From: Svornostia abyssi
Lineage (GTDB): Bacteria > Actinomycetota > Thermoleophilia > Solirubrobacterales > Solirubrobacteraceae
NCBI GenBank assembly: GCA_024666565.1
Contig: CP088295.1
Coordinates: 3,658,001 to 3,722,000, forward strand
Direction of reading: 5' to 3'
DNA: 64,000 nt
The translations under genes were made by a program, and so were the position numbers. The notes under the pieces are model-generated. The model made no database searches. It was given only the letters and a program-made list of their open reading frames with translations, and was not told the origin of the DNA. Every line of letters begins with the position of its first letter. The stretch's first letter is position 1. This document shows, piece by piece, positions 8,543 to 16,800 of this stretch.

Positions 8543-9202
8543 ATGAGCGTCGTCGCCGACGCACCCGCCCGGCTGGAGGATCTGTGCGCCATGGCGCGCG
8601 AGCTCGGCACGCTGCTCGACACAGCGCGCATCCCGACCGATGGTCGCGCGGCCTGGGTGGCCGACCTCGAGGATCGCGTGTACGCCCTCTCCTCCGGCCT
8701 GCCCGAGGGCACCGAGGACTTCGACGCGCGCAGGCTGTGGGAGATGCTCCATGCGCTCCGGCGCGCCGCCGACAGCGGCTCGGACGACGAGATCGAGCTC
8801 GCCGCGATGATGCTCGGCGACGTCGCGCGGCGCCTCGGTCGCCGGCTGTTGCACGACGAGCTCGACGAGCCGCGCGCGGCCGCCGACTACGTGCTGCGAA
8901 CCCTGGCGAGCGTCCCGGCGACTGACCTCGCCCGGCTGCTCGGGGTGTCGGTGAAGACCGTCGGCGCGTGGCGCGCCGGCCGGCCGGTGACGCGCAACAC
9001 CGAGCGGGTCGTGCTCGTCGCCCACGTCATCACATACCTGCGCTCCTCGCTGACCGCCGCCGGGCTGCTGCAGTGGTTCGCCGCCCCCCGCCACCAGCTC
9101 GACGACCGCACGCCGCTCGACCTCCTGGACGGCGACCTCGCGCCCGCCCGCGAGGCGCTGATCTCGCTCGCCCGCGGTGCCCGTGGCCAGCTGGCGGACT
9201 GA
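8543..9202 (+). CDS. Xre/MbcA-type antitoxin of a RES toxin-antitoxin pair
   Basis: This 219-residue protein is probably the antitoxin. Residues about 115-160 hold a helix-turn-helix (ATDLARLLGVSVKTVGAWRAGR), and the C-terminus has the Xre/MbcA/ParS-like toxin-binding pattern (TPLDLLDGDLAPAREAL). An additional acidic helical N-terminal region of about 100 residues is longer than in the smallest members of the family. It overlaps the downstream RES gene by 26 bases, the usual order for these pairs. CGGAGC lies 8 bases before the ATG. The inverted repeat just upstream is a candidate operator. Confidence 0.75.
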   Translation: MSVVADAPARLEDLCAMARELGTLLDTARIPTDGRAAWVADLEDRVYALSSGLPEGTEDFDARRLWEMLHALRRAADSGSDDEIELAAMMLGDVARRLGRRLLHDELDEPRAAADYVLRTLASVPATDLARLLGVSVKTVGAWRAGRPVTRNTERVVLVAHVITYLRSSLTAAGLLQWFAAPRHQLDDRTPLDLLDGDLAPAREALISLARGARGQLAD

Positions 9203-9818
9203 GCCCGCCCGGGTGACCGGCAGCTGGTGGGCGTTCCGGCAGGTCGCACCCGACTGGCCGCCGCTCTACCACGCCGCCGGCGAGCCGCTTCCCAGCCAGC
9301 GCTCGGGACGCTGGCACCGACAGGGGCAGGGATACGCGCAGTACCTCGCGCTCGAGCCGCTGGGCGCCTGGGCCGAACTCGTCCGGTACGAGGGCATCCG
9401 CACCGCCGCCCGCGCCGCGGAGTACCGGCGGCTGCTGTGGCTTGCGCTCGTCTGCGAGACGGACATCGCCGACCTCTCGACGTTCGCGGACTGGGCCGCG
9501 TGCGGGCTCGACCCCGCAGCGGCGGTCGGCGACCACGCGCGGTGTCAGGAGCTCGCCGACGACCTGCGCGCCGCGGGGTACCGCGGCGTGCTCGCCCCCA
9601 GCGCCGCGCTGTCGGGCGCGACGAACCTCACGGTGTTCGGCGCGCGCTACGAGAAGGTGCTGCTGCACGGGCTCTCGGCGTGGGAGAACCCGCAGCCGGC
9701 GCTGCGCGTCGCGTGCACGCTCGCCGCGCACGGCGGGCCGCCCGAGGTGCTGCTGGCCGAGACGGTGTTCGCAGACGTCGAGCACGAGGGGCTCGCGCGA
9801 TGGAGGGCGGAGGAATGA
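9177..9818 (+). CDS. RES-domain toxin
   Basis: This 213-residue RES-family protein carries the conserved pattern GRWHRQGQGYAQYLA...AWAELVRYEG, with the Arg, Tyr and Glu that form the active site in the family, and a C-terminal SGATNLTVFG. Characterised RES toxins (such as MbcT) destroy NAD+, by phosphorolysis or hydrolysis, and stop growth until bound by the Xre/MbcA antitoxin. The GTG at 9177 is used; a second GTG two codons later is equally possible. It overlaps the antitoxin gene by 26 bases and its stop overlaps the start of the DsbA-like gene, so that gene may share the transcript. Activity is inferred. Confidence 0.8.
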   Translation: MPVASWRTEPARVTGSWWAFRQVAPDWPPLYHAAGEPLPSQRSGRWHRQGQGYAQYLALEPLGAWAELVRYEGIRTAARAAEYRRLLWLALVCETDIADLSTFADWAACGLDPAAAVGDHARCQELADDLRAAGYRGVLAPSAALSGATNLTVFGARYEKVLLHGLSAWENPQPALRVACTLAAHGGPPEVLLAETVFADVEHEGLARWRAEE

Positions 9819-10444
9819 TCGTCGAGATCTGGGCCGACGTGGTGTGCCCCTGGTGCTGGATCGGCGAAGCGCGCCTGGCGCGCGCGATCGCTGCCGCGGG
9901 CGCCCAGGACGACACGCGTATCGAGATGCGCGCGTTCCGCCTCGACCCCGATCCGGATCCCCCGCGGGTGCCCACGGTCGAGCGCCTGCAGCGCAAGTAC
10001 GGCTGGACCGAAGCGGACACCCTTGCGCGGATGGCGCAGATCGCCGAACTCGGGAGCGAGCTCGGCCTTCCGCTGCATCCCGAACGCGCGATCTCGGCGC
10101 CGTCCACCGACGCGCTGCGGCTCGTGCTCGCCGCGCGACCCGCGGGCATGGACGTCGCCGTGATGACCGCGCTGCATCGCGCGCACTTCACCGACGCACT
10201 GGACATCGGCGACCACAACGTCCTGCGCGCCGCCGCAACGGGCGCCGGACTCGACCGACCGCTCACCGACGAGGTCCTCGGCTCGGACCGGCACGCCGAC
10301 GAGGTGGAGGCCGACGAACACGAGGCCCGCGCGTTCGGGGTTCAGGGCGTGCCGTTCACGGTCTTCGACCGGCGGCTGGCGGTCAGCGGGGCCCAGGCGC
10401 AGGAGGTGTTCGACGAGGCCGTACGGCGGGCCCTCGCCGGGTGA
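9815..10444 (+). CDS. DsbA-family (FrnE-like) oxidoreductase
   Basis: This 209-residue thioredoxin-fold protein has the active site CPWC near the N-terminus (WADVVCPWCWIG), an inserted helical domain, and the cis-Pro strand GVQGVPFTVFD near the end. This is the FrnE-like subgroup of DsbA, which is cytoplasmic and lacks a signal peptide; members act as dithiol-disulfide oxidoreductases, and the substrate here is unknown. The ATG overlaps the RES toxin stop (ATGA). The last 62 bases overlap an opposing small membrane gene. Confidence 0.85.
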   Translation: MIVEIWADVVCPWCWIGEARLARAIAAAGAQDDTRIEMRAFRLDPDPDPPRVPTVERLQRKYGWTEADTLARMAQIAELGSELGLPLHPERAISAPSTDALRLVLAARPAGMDVAVMTALHRAHFTDALDIGDHNVLRAAATGAGLDRPLTDEVLGSDRHADEVEADEHEARAFGVQGVPFTVFDRRLAVSGAQAQEVFDEAVRRALAG

Positions 10445-10601
10445 CCGCGCGATGTGCGCCGTGCAGCACCAGCGCCGAGTTCGCACCAAACACGACGACC
10501 AGCGCGAGCGCCAGCCCCGTCTCCAGCCGGGCGGCGACAAGCAACAGCACCGCCACCACGGCGACGAACCCTCCCAGCACCAGCATCTCCCGGCGTGACA
10601 T
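10383..10601 (-). CDS. Small membrane protein
   Basis: This possible 72-residue protein has two hydrophobic helices (LVLGGFVAVVAVLLLVAARL and TGLALALVVVFGANSALVL), then a basic Pro/Arg-rich tail. The ATG (MSRREMLVL) starts in the gap after the DsbA-like gene, while the 3' end overlaps that gene by 62 bases on the other strand. The helical part lies in otherwise non-coding sequence, which supports it. I recognise no family. Translation is not certain. Confidence 0.45.
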   Translation of the reverse strand: MSRREMLVLGGFVAVVAVLLLVAARLETGLALALVVVFGANSALVLHGAHRAVTRRGPAVRPRRTPPAPGPR

Positions 10602-10682
10602 CTCACTCGGAGGTCTACCCGCTCGGTGGGCGTCCATGCGCCGGGCGACGCGCCATCCTCGCGGGGTTGCGAGACTCCGCGC

Positions 10683-11522
10683 ATGTGCAGATGGCTCGGT
10701 TACTTCGGGGAGCCCATTCGGCCCGAGGAGCTGCTCTACGTCCCGGAGCACTCGCTCATCGTGCAGAGCCAGCGCTCCGAGCAGATGGCGCACCCCCTCA
10801 ACGGCGACGGCTTCGGCCTGGGCTGGTACGGCCTGCGCGACGAGCCGGGCGTGTACCGCAGCCCGTCCCCCGCCTGGAGCGACCGCAACCTGCGGGAGAT
10901 CTCCGCCCAGGTCGAGTCCCCGCTGTTCCTCGCGCATGTCCGAGCGTCGACCGGCACGCCGTCCCAGCAGACGAACTGCCATCCCTTCCGCCTGGGCCGC
11001 TGGCTGTTCGTGCACAACGGGTTCATCAACGAGTACCAGCGCGTGCACCGCGAGCTGCTCCTCGCGGTCGATCCGGAGCTGTTCGACAACATCGAGGGCA
11101 CGACCGACTCGGAGCTGCTCTTCCATCTCGCGCTGACGTTCGGCCTGCGTGACGACCCGGTGGGCGCGCTCGAGCGCATGGCCGGCTTCGTCGAGCAGAC
11201 CTGCGAGCGCCAGGGGATCGACACCCCGCTGCAGATGTCGGTCGGGGTGAGCGACGGCGAGCGGCTGTGGGCGGTCCGCTATGCGTCCGGGCCGGAGGTC
11301 AACACGCTCTACGTGTCCGCCGAGGCGCACAGCGTCCGCGAGCTGTACCCCGACCGCGAGCGCCTTCAGCATTTCTCTGACGAGACGCGCATCGTCGTCT
11401 CCGAGCCGCTCGTGAACCTGCCCGGGGTGTGGCACGAACTCGCGCCGGGCACGGCGCTCGTGGTCCAGGGCGGGCAGGACGAGATGCGGCCGTTCGCGCC
11501 GCGGGTGCCGGCGGGCGTCTGA
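10683..11522 (+). CDS. Class II glutamine amidotransferase (copy 1)
   Basis: This 279-residue Ntn-hydrolase starts Met-Cys-Arg-Trp, so Cys2 becomes the N-terminal nucleophile once Met1 is removed. Family signatures include LNGDGFGLGWYG, FLAHVRASTGTPSQQTNCHPF (read as two adjacent motifs), FVHNGFI and EGTTDSELL. There is no synthase domain, so this is a stand-alone glutaminase-type domain of the YafJ/EgtC kind. Its acceptor is unknown. A close paralogue lies at 33672-34517. It is followed after three bases by the histidine kinase gene; joint transcription is likely, functional linkage unproven. Confidence 0.85.
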   Translation: MCRWLGYFGEPIRPEELLYVPEHSLIVQSQRSEQMAHPLNGDGFGLGWYGLRDEPGVYRSPSPAWSDRNLREISAQVESPLFLAHVRASTGTPSQQTNCHPFRLGRWLFVHNGFINEYQRVHRELLLAVDPELFDNIEGTTDSELLFHLALTFGLRDDPVGALERMAGFVEQTCERQGIDTPLQMSVGVSDGERLWAVRYASGPEVNTLYVSAEAHSVRELYPDRERLQHFSDETRIVVSEPLVNLPGVWHELAPGTALVVQGGQDEMRPFAPRVPAGV

Positions 11523-11525
11523 CCC

Positions 11526-13403
11526 GTGGACAGGAAGGAGCGGGCGGACCTCCTCATCGCCGGGCTGCTCCCCGTGATGCTCGCGGGCGTGGCGCTGCTG
11601 GCGCGCCGCAAGCAGCAGGCCGCGCGGGAGATGACCGCCGCGCTGGCGATCGCCGAGGACCGTGCCGCCACAGCGGTGGCCGATCACGTCACGCGCACCC
11701 GCCTGGAGCTGGCCGAGGGCGTGGAGGAAGAGGTGCGCGCGCGTATGGCGCAGCTGACGGGGCTCCGGCTGGAGGCCGAGCAGGCCATCGCCCGCCGGGA
11801 CGAGGAGGCGGGTGCGCAGGCGCTCGACACCGCCGGGGCGGCGTGTGACGACGCGCTGGCGGCCCTGCGACGGTTCCTGCTCGCCCTACCGGGGGAGAAC
11901 GCCGCGGTGGATGCGCCGCCACCGGACGGGGCGCTTGCCGCCGCGCTGGCGCTCGGTCGCACCAGCCGCGTGCACGGCGACCCCGCGCTCACGCCACCGG
12001 GCCAGATCCTGGCGGCCGCCCGCGTCGTGGACGAGCTGCTGGCCGGCTATGAGCGCCACGCGAACCTGCGCGTCGACCACCGGCCGGCCGGGCTCCGCGT
12101 CACCGCGGTCGGCCGCGGCGCCGGCCCGCCGGCGCTGCGCGACCCGATGCGGCTCGCGGGTCTGCGCGAGCGCGTCGCCGCCCACGACGGCACCCTGTCG
12201 GTCGACGATGCGCCGTGGCGCTGGCGGGTCCGCGTCGAGCTGCCCTCCGGGTCTGCCGATGCCCTCCCGGGAACGAGCTGGGACCCGCGGCGCACCGACG
12301 CCGCCTTCGGCCTGTTCACCGCCGGGCTGGTCATCCTCGACTGCGCGGTCGCCGACCTGCCGCACCGCGGCACGTCGATGGCCGCCGGCCTGCTGACGGC
12401 GGCGCTGCCGCTGGCGTTCCGACGCCGCTACCCCTTCGCGGTCTGTGCGACCGCAGGCACGGGCCTGGTGGTCGGCACGACGCTCGACCTCGTGCCGCGC
12501 CGCATCGCGACGACGTTCGAGATCGCGATCGTCCCGTTCGTGTCCGCCGCGTACGCCGTCACCCCGCGGCGGTCGGTCGCCGGCGTCGCGGTCCTGACAG
12601 GGTGCGGCCTGACGGCGGAGGCGATGCAGGGCGCCGAGCCGCCGGAGCTCGCGCTCATCGCCGCCCTCGGCGCGACCGCCGGAGCGCTGGCCTGGTTCAG
12701 CCGCCACCACCAGGGCCGGGCGCTCGCCGGAGCGATCGGCGTGGATGAGCTGCGCCGCACGTACCCCCAGGCGCTCGACGCCGCGCTCGCGTCCGAGCGT
12801 GACCGCATCGCCCGGGACCTCCACGACCTCGTCGGCCACGGCGTCACGCTCGCCCGCGTCACCGCGGGCGCGGCGTCGGTCCACGTCCGGCGCGGCGCGT
12901 GGGACGACGCGCGCGCCGCCACCCGCACGCTTCGCGACGCCGTCGACGACACCGGCCGCGAGCTGCAGCGCCTGCTGCGCGCGCTGCGCCGCGGCGAGAC
13001 GCCGCCGGCCGACCGCGCGACCCTCGACGGCCTGCTGCGCGCGGTCGACCAGGCTCGCACGGCCGGTCAGTCGGTTACGTGCACGATCTCGGACCAGGTG
13101 ACGGCCGCGTCCCTCCCCGGACCGGTCGCGGCGCACGCGCACCGCACCGTCCAGGAGGCGCTGACGAACGCCCGCCGCCACGCCGGTGGCGGCCCGTCTG
13201 AGGTCACGGTGGACCTCGACGAGGACAACCTCGTCGTGGCGGTGCGCACCACGCAGGGCCCGGGCGCCCCCGCCACCCGCGGCAGCGGACGCGGACTCGT
13301 GGCGCTGGCGCGCAGCGCCGACACCCTCGGAGGCGAGTTCGCCGCCGGCCCGCAGCGCGACGTCGCTGCGTTCGTCGTGCGGACGCGCGTGCCGATTGCC
13401 TGA
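11526..13403 (+). CDS. Two-module histidine kinase with degenerate N-terminal half
   Basis: This 625-residue protein holds two kinase-like modules. The C-terminal one is a normal NarL-type kinase: HisKA_3 ERDRIARDLHDLVGHG with His433, N-box VQEALTNARRHA (Asn548), and a glycine box GSGRGLVAL. Five or six membrane helices lie at about residues 260-410. Before them, after an N-terminal anchor helix (9-28), residues 55-245 look like a decayed copy: a DHp-like helix with ELAEG where ELHD is expected (Ala63 in the phosphoacceptor place), and an end GLRERVAAHDGTLSV that matches a kinase G2 region. No response regulator is adjacent, so it is an orphan here. The start is GTG, three bases after the amidotransferase stop. 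Confidence 0.85.
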   Translation: MDRKERADLLIAGLLPVMLAGVALLARRKQQAAREMTAALAIAEDRAATAVADHVTRTRLELAEGVEEEVRARMAQLTGLRLEAEQAIARRDEEAGAQALDTAGAACDDALAALRRFLLALPGENAAVDAPPPDGALAAALALGRTSRVHGDPALTPPGQILAAARVVDELLAGYERHANLRVDHRPAGLRVTAVGRGAGPPALRDPMRLAGLRERVAAHDGTLSVDDAPWRWRVRVELPSGSADALPGTSWDPRRTDAAFGLFTAGLVILDCAVADLPHRGTSMAAGLLTAALPLAFRRRYPFAVCATAGTGLVVGTTLDLVPRRIATTFEIAIVPFVSAAYAVTPRRSVAGVAVLTGCGLTAEAMQGAEPPELALIAALGATAGALAWFSRHHQGRALAGAIGVDELRRTYPQALDAALASERDRIARDLHDLVGHGVTLARVTAGAASVHVRRGAWDDARAATRTLRDAVDDTGRELQRLLRALRRGETPPADRATLDGLLRAVDQARTAGQSVTCTISDQVTAASLPGPVAAHAHRTVQEALTNARRHAGGGPSEVTVDLDEDNLVVAVRTTQGPGAPATRGSGRGLVALARSADTLGGEFAAGPQRDVAAFVVRTRVPIA

Positions 13404-13636
13404 GCGGGGCGCGCGGCTCCCAAGGAGAAGCGACTGCCGGCTGACGCCCGCCTTGCATGGAAAGGAGCAGCGGTGTTGATGTGCCGCCCGCGATGCGCTG
13501 TCGGTGACCTCGCTGACCGCGGCCTCGATGGCCAACCTCGACGCCGCGCTAAGGCGCGAACTAGGCAACGGGCTAGGAGCACTGCGGACTAGACCTGAGA
13601 GGAGATGTCAGACCTGGCCTTCAAACTTCGAGCTAC
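13404..13636. other. Non-coding boundary of an accessory island
   Basis: I see no convincing gene here. Base composition drops after about 13430 relative to the kinase gene, with several stop codons in all frames. A tiny open frame at 13605-13640 (MSDLAFKLRAT) has AGGAG touching its ATG, too close for a normal ribosome site, and its stop overlaps the next GTG. The stretch marks the left edge of the region holding the STAND gene; no integrase, tRNA or clear attachment repeat is visible. Confidence 0.5.
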
Positions 13637-13807
13637 GTGAACATCCCAACCGAACCCGAGGCCCGGCGGGGCCCTGGTGCCTGCGGCTCCCGCTGGTACA
13701 TCAGCGACGCTAAGACCCACCGGAGCATTGGCGTCTACATCTCGGGGACACGCCCGGCGGCGACCTACGATCGCGCCGTGGCCAGCGATCCCGACCCGAG
13801 GCGATGA
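13637..13807 (+). CDS. Possible small ORF coupled to the STAND gene
   Basis: This 56-residue frame (start MNIPTEPEARRG as read from GTG, central GSRWYISDAKTH and SIGVYISG) ends in a TGA that overlaps the STAND gene ATG as ATGA. I recognise no domain. No ribosome site precedes the GTG. The overlap is what a translationally coupled pair would show, but the chance of a spurious frame is substantial. If real it could be an upstream regulator or partner of the STAND protein. Confidence 0.35.
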   Translation: MNIPTEPEARRGPGACGSRWYISDAKTHRSIGVYISGTRPAATYDRAVASDPDPRR

Positions 13808-16800
13808 CCAGCTCGTCCGGAGACGGTGAGCGACGCGCGCTGAGCGGCTTCGTCCCTCAGTACAAGATCGCTGCCGAGAAAACGCTGGCCGCTTTGACCG
13901 CCGGCACCCTCTTCGAGGTTGGCTTGGCAGACCCGAAGGCCAAGACGCTGGATGACCTCCAGGTCATCACTTGGCAGGGCGCGGGCCTCGTCCTCGACGC
14001 CTATCAGATCAAGTGGGCCAAGCCGGGCGAGGTCCTCCAGCCGAGCGAACTGACGGAACTGCTGGCCGAGCTCATCGAAGCGCGGCGGGCCGTCATCGCC
14101 GCGCAGGCGCAGCGCGTCGCCGACGGCGCCAGTCCGGTGGCGCGCGTCGTCGCCCACCTCTACTCCGCAAAGACACCCTCGACCTCGGCGCGTAAGGGCG
14201 ACGCCTTCGACGGTGAAGGGCGAACAGTCCACGCCTTTCTCGAACAGGTCTGGCGGCCAGCCGAGCGCGAGATCGTCAGGTCGGTTGCTGACGTCGACCC
14301 GAAATGGCACGCCTATCTGGCGGCGCTGGCGAAGCGTTGCGAGATAACCGTCGACGAGCTGCTCAAGGAGGCGGTCGATCTGCGAGTCGAGGTATCCCAG
14401 CACCTCAAGGAGGAGCAGCTCGACGGCAGCGACTGGCACGGCCGCGACTACCTCAGTGACTTGAAGGACCTGCGCACGGTCTTCGCCGACTTGGTCACCG
14501 ATCCCCACAGGGAGCATGTCTGGGTCCAGGTCTCGGCTCTCGTCGAGCGCTTGGGCGACGAGTGGAAGGACCGCTGGCATCCGCGCTCCAGCCACGAGTT
14601 CCCGCTTGCCGAGCCCTATGAGCCTCTGGAGTCGAGCGCGGCAGCGCTGCAAGCTGCGATCGATCGCTACGACCACGGCTACATCACCCTGACCGGAAGC
14701 CCCGGCTCAGGAAAGTCGACGCTATTGACGCGGCTGCTGCGGGCCGACGCGCGCGTCGCCGCCCGCTACTACGCCTACGTCCCCGACAACGACAGCCACT
14801 GGCGCGGCGAAGCCGACCACTTCCTGCACGACCTTTACCTCGCGCTGGCAACCAGGCGCGGCCACCACGCTCTCGCGCCTCGCCGCGGTGATCTGACGAC
14901 TCTTCGCGAGGCCTTTCGCGAGGAGCTCAGCGCGCTGGGAACGCAGGCCCGCCTGGAGGGCCAGATTGCGATTGTCGTGATCGACGGTCTCGACCACGTC
15001 GCGCGCGACCCGCAACCCCACCAACCTCTGCTGGCAGAGCTGCCGGCACCGGAGGAGATCCCTGCCGGCGTCGTGTTCGTGCTTGGGACCCGCGGGCTCA
15101 ACGACTTGCCCAACCACGTGAAGCAGGTGGTCGTCGGGGGCCGTCACGTGGACATTGAGCCGCTCTCGCGGGGCGCCGTCATCCGGCTCTCCGAGAGCGA
15201 GGGCTTGGGCGACGTGGCCGAGCTCGTGGCCGACGTCTCAGCCGGCCATCCGCTGATGGCCCGGACCTACCTGGCCCTGGCCAAGGACCTCGATCCCGCC
15301 GACCGGGCGGCTGCGGTCACTGCCGCCGCGCCGAGCTCGGGAGAGGTCTGGGACTTCTACGAGGGCGTCTGGGAGACGATCGCCGGGTCACCAGACACTG
15401 TCGAGCTTCTCGGAACCGTGTCGCGGATCCGCGGGACGATCCGTCTGCCTTGGCTCTTACAGACCGGGAGCCGACAGGCTGACATCGAGCGCCTCCGGCG
15501 CCTTCGGTATCTGTTTCATCGCAGCGGAAGAGAACGCTGGAGCTTTTTTCACTCTTCGTTTCGTGAGTTCCTTCGGCGAAAGACCGCTGACGTCGACGGG
15601 AGCTTCAGCGAGGCGAGTCACCGTCACTACCACGCCGATCTGGCGCGGCGGTGCGCAGAGTCAGACGCGCAGAGCCCGGAGCGATTCGACCGGCTCTTTC
15701 ACCTATACGAGTCGGGCGAGCCTCAGACCGTCTTGCGTGAGGCGACGCCCGCATTCTTCCGTGAGCAGGCCGACGGGATGCGGCCCCGCGCCGATATTCA
15801 GCACGATATCCAGACCGCCGCCCGCGCCTTGACCTCATGCCACGATCCGCTCGGAGCGCTGAACGTCAGCCTTGCCGCCTTCGAGCTGCAGATCCGCGGC
15901 TATCAGTATCCGGAGACCTCCGAGTTCTTGATGCTGTTGGCGGGCATCGGCCAGCCAGAGCTCGCTGTTGCACACCTGCGCGAGATCGACAACGGCACCA
16001 TCGGCCACGATCGACGCAGCACCGCAATGAAGCTCGCGCGGGTACTGCACCGTCAGGGCCTAAAGACCGAGGCGCTCCGCCTCTTTGAGACTCACGAACC
16101 AGTGGAATGGCTCGGAGGACGCGCGTCATCCTTGCGGCGCGCGCCTTCCGGTGACCGTCCATCTCTCTGGGCGTGGGCCAAGACGGCTGCCCTCCTGCAT
16201 GGACCCGAATACGTCATCGAAACGCTAAAGCGGCTGCGTCCGCCGGAGGTGCTCCATCAGCAGGAGCGCCTCGACGCGGACGAGGTGGCCGAACTGCGGG
16301 TCGACCTCCTGTGGGTCGCGGGCCACTCGCTGCTGGTGCGGCGTCGGTGGGAGGAGGCCGACGTCATCCGCGCGGAGCTCGTCAAGCATGGTCTGTCGGC
16401 GGCCGAGGAGATAGCGCTGTTTGACCTGTGGCGCGCCTCCTACCTCCACCAGGGCGGCGAAGGCGATCTGTCGGAGATTGACGCCGTCGCCGTCGAAAGC
16501 CTGCCCGGCCACGCGAAGGTCGAGTTGGCCTGGCTCTGCCTACAGGGCGGTCGCCGTGTCCTCTCGCAGGAGATCTTCGAGACTGTGGAGGATCCCGGCC
16601 TGCCGGCCGACCGGCACTTCGACCGGCGCGATCGGCACGGCTGGATGGTCTTCTACACCTATTGGCGACTGGCAGCCGCGCTCGGCCATGTCGTCGATTC
16701 GGTCGACGCCATCCCAGCCTCAGACAAGGACTACCTGGGCCAGACGATCCTGGCGGCGCGACACCTCGTGGGCTTCGCGCAGTTGGAAGGTCGGGGCGGA

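Noticed and set aside
13404..13803. Integrase or tRNA attachment site at the island edge
   Set aside because: No tRNA fragment or clear repeat matched the right-hand repeats.
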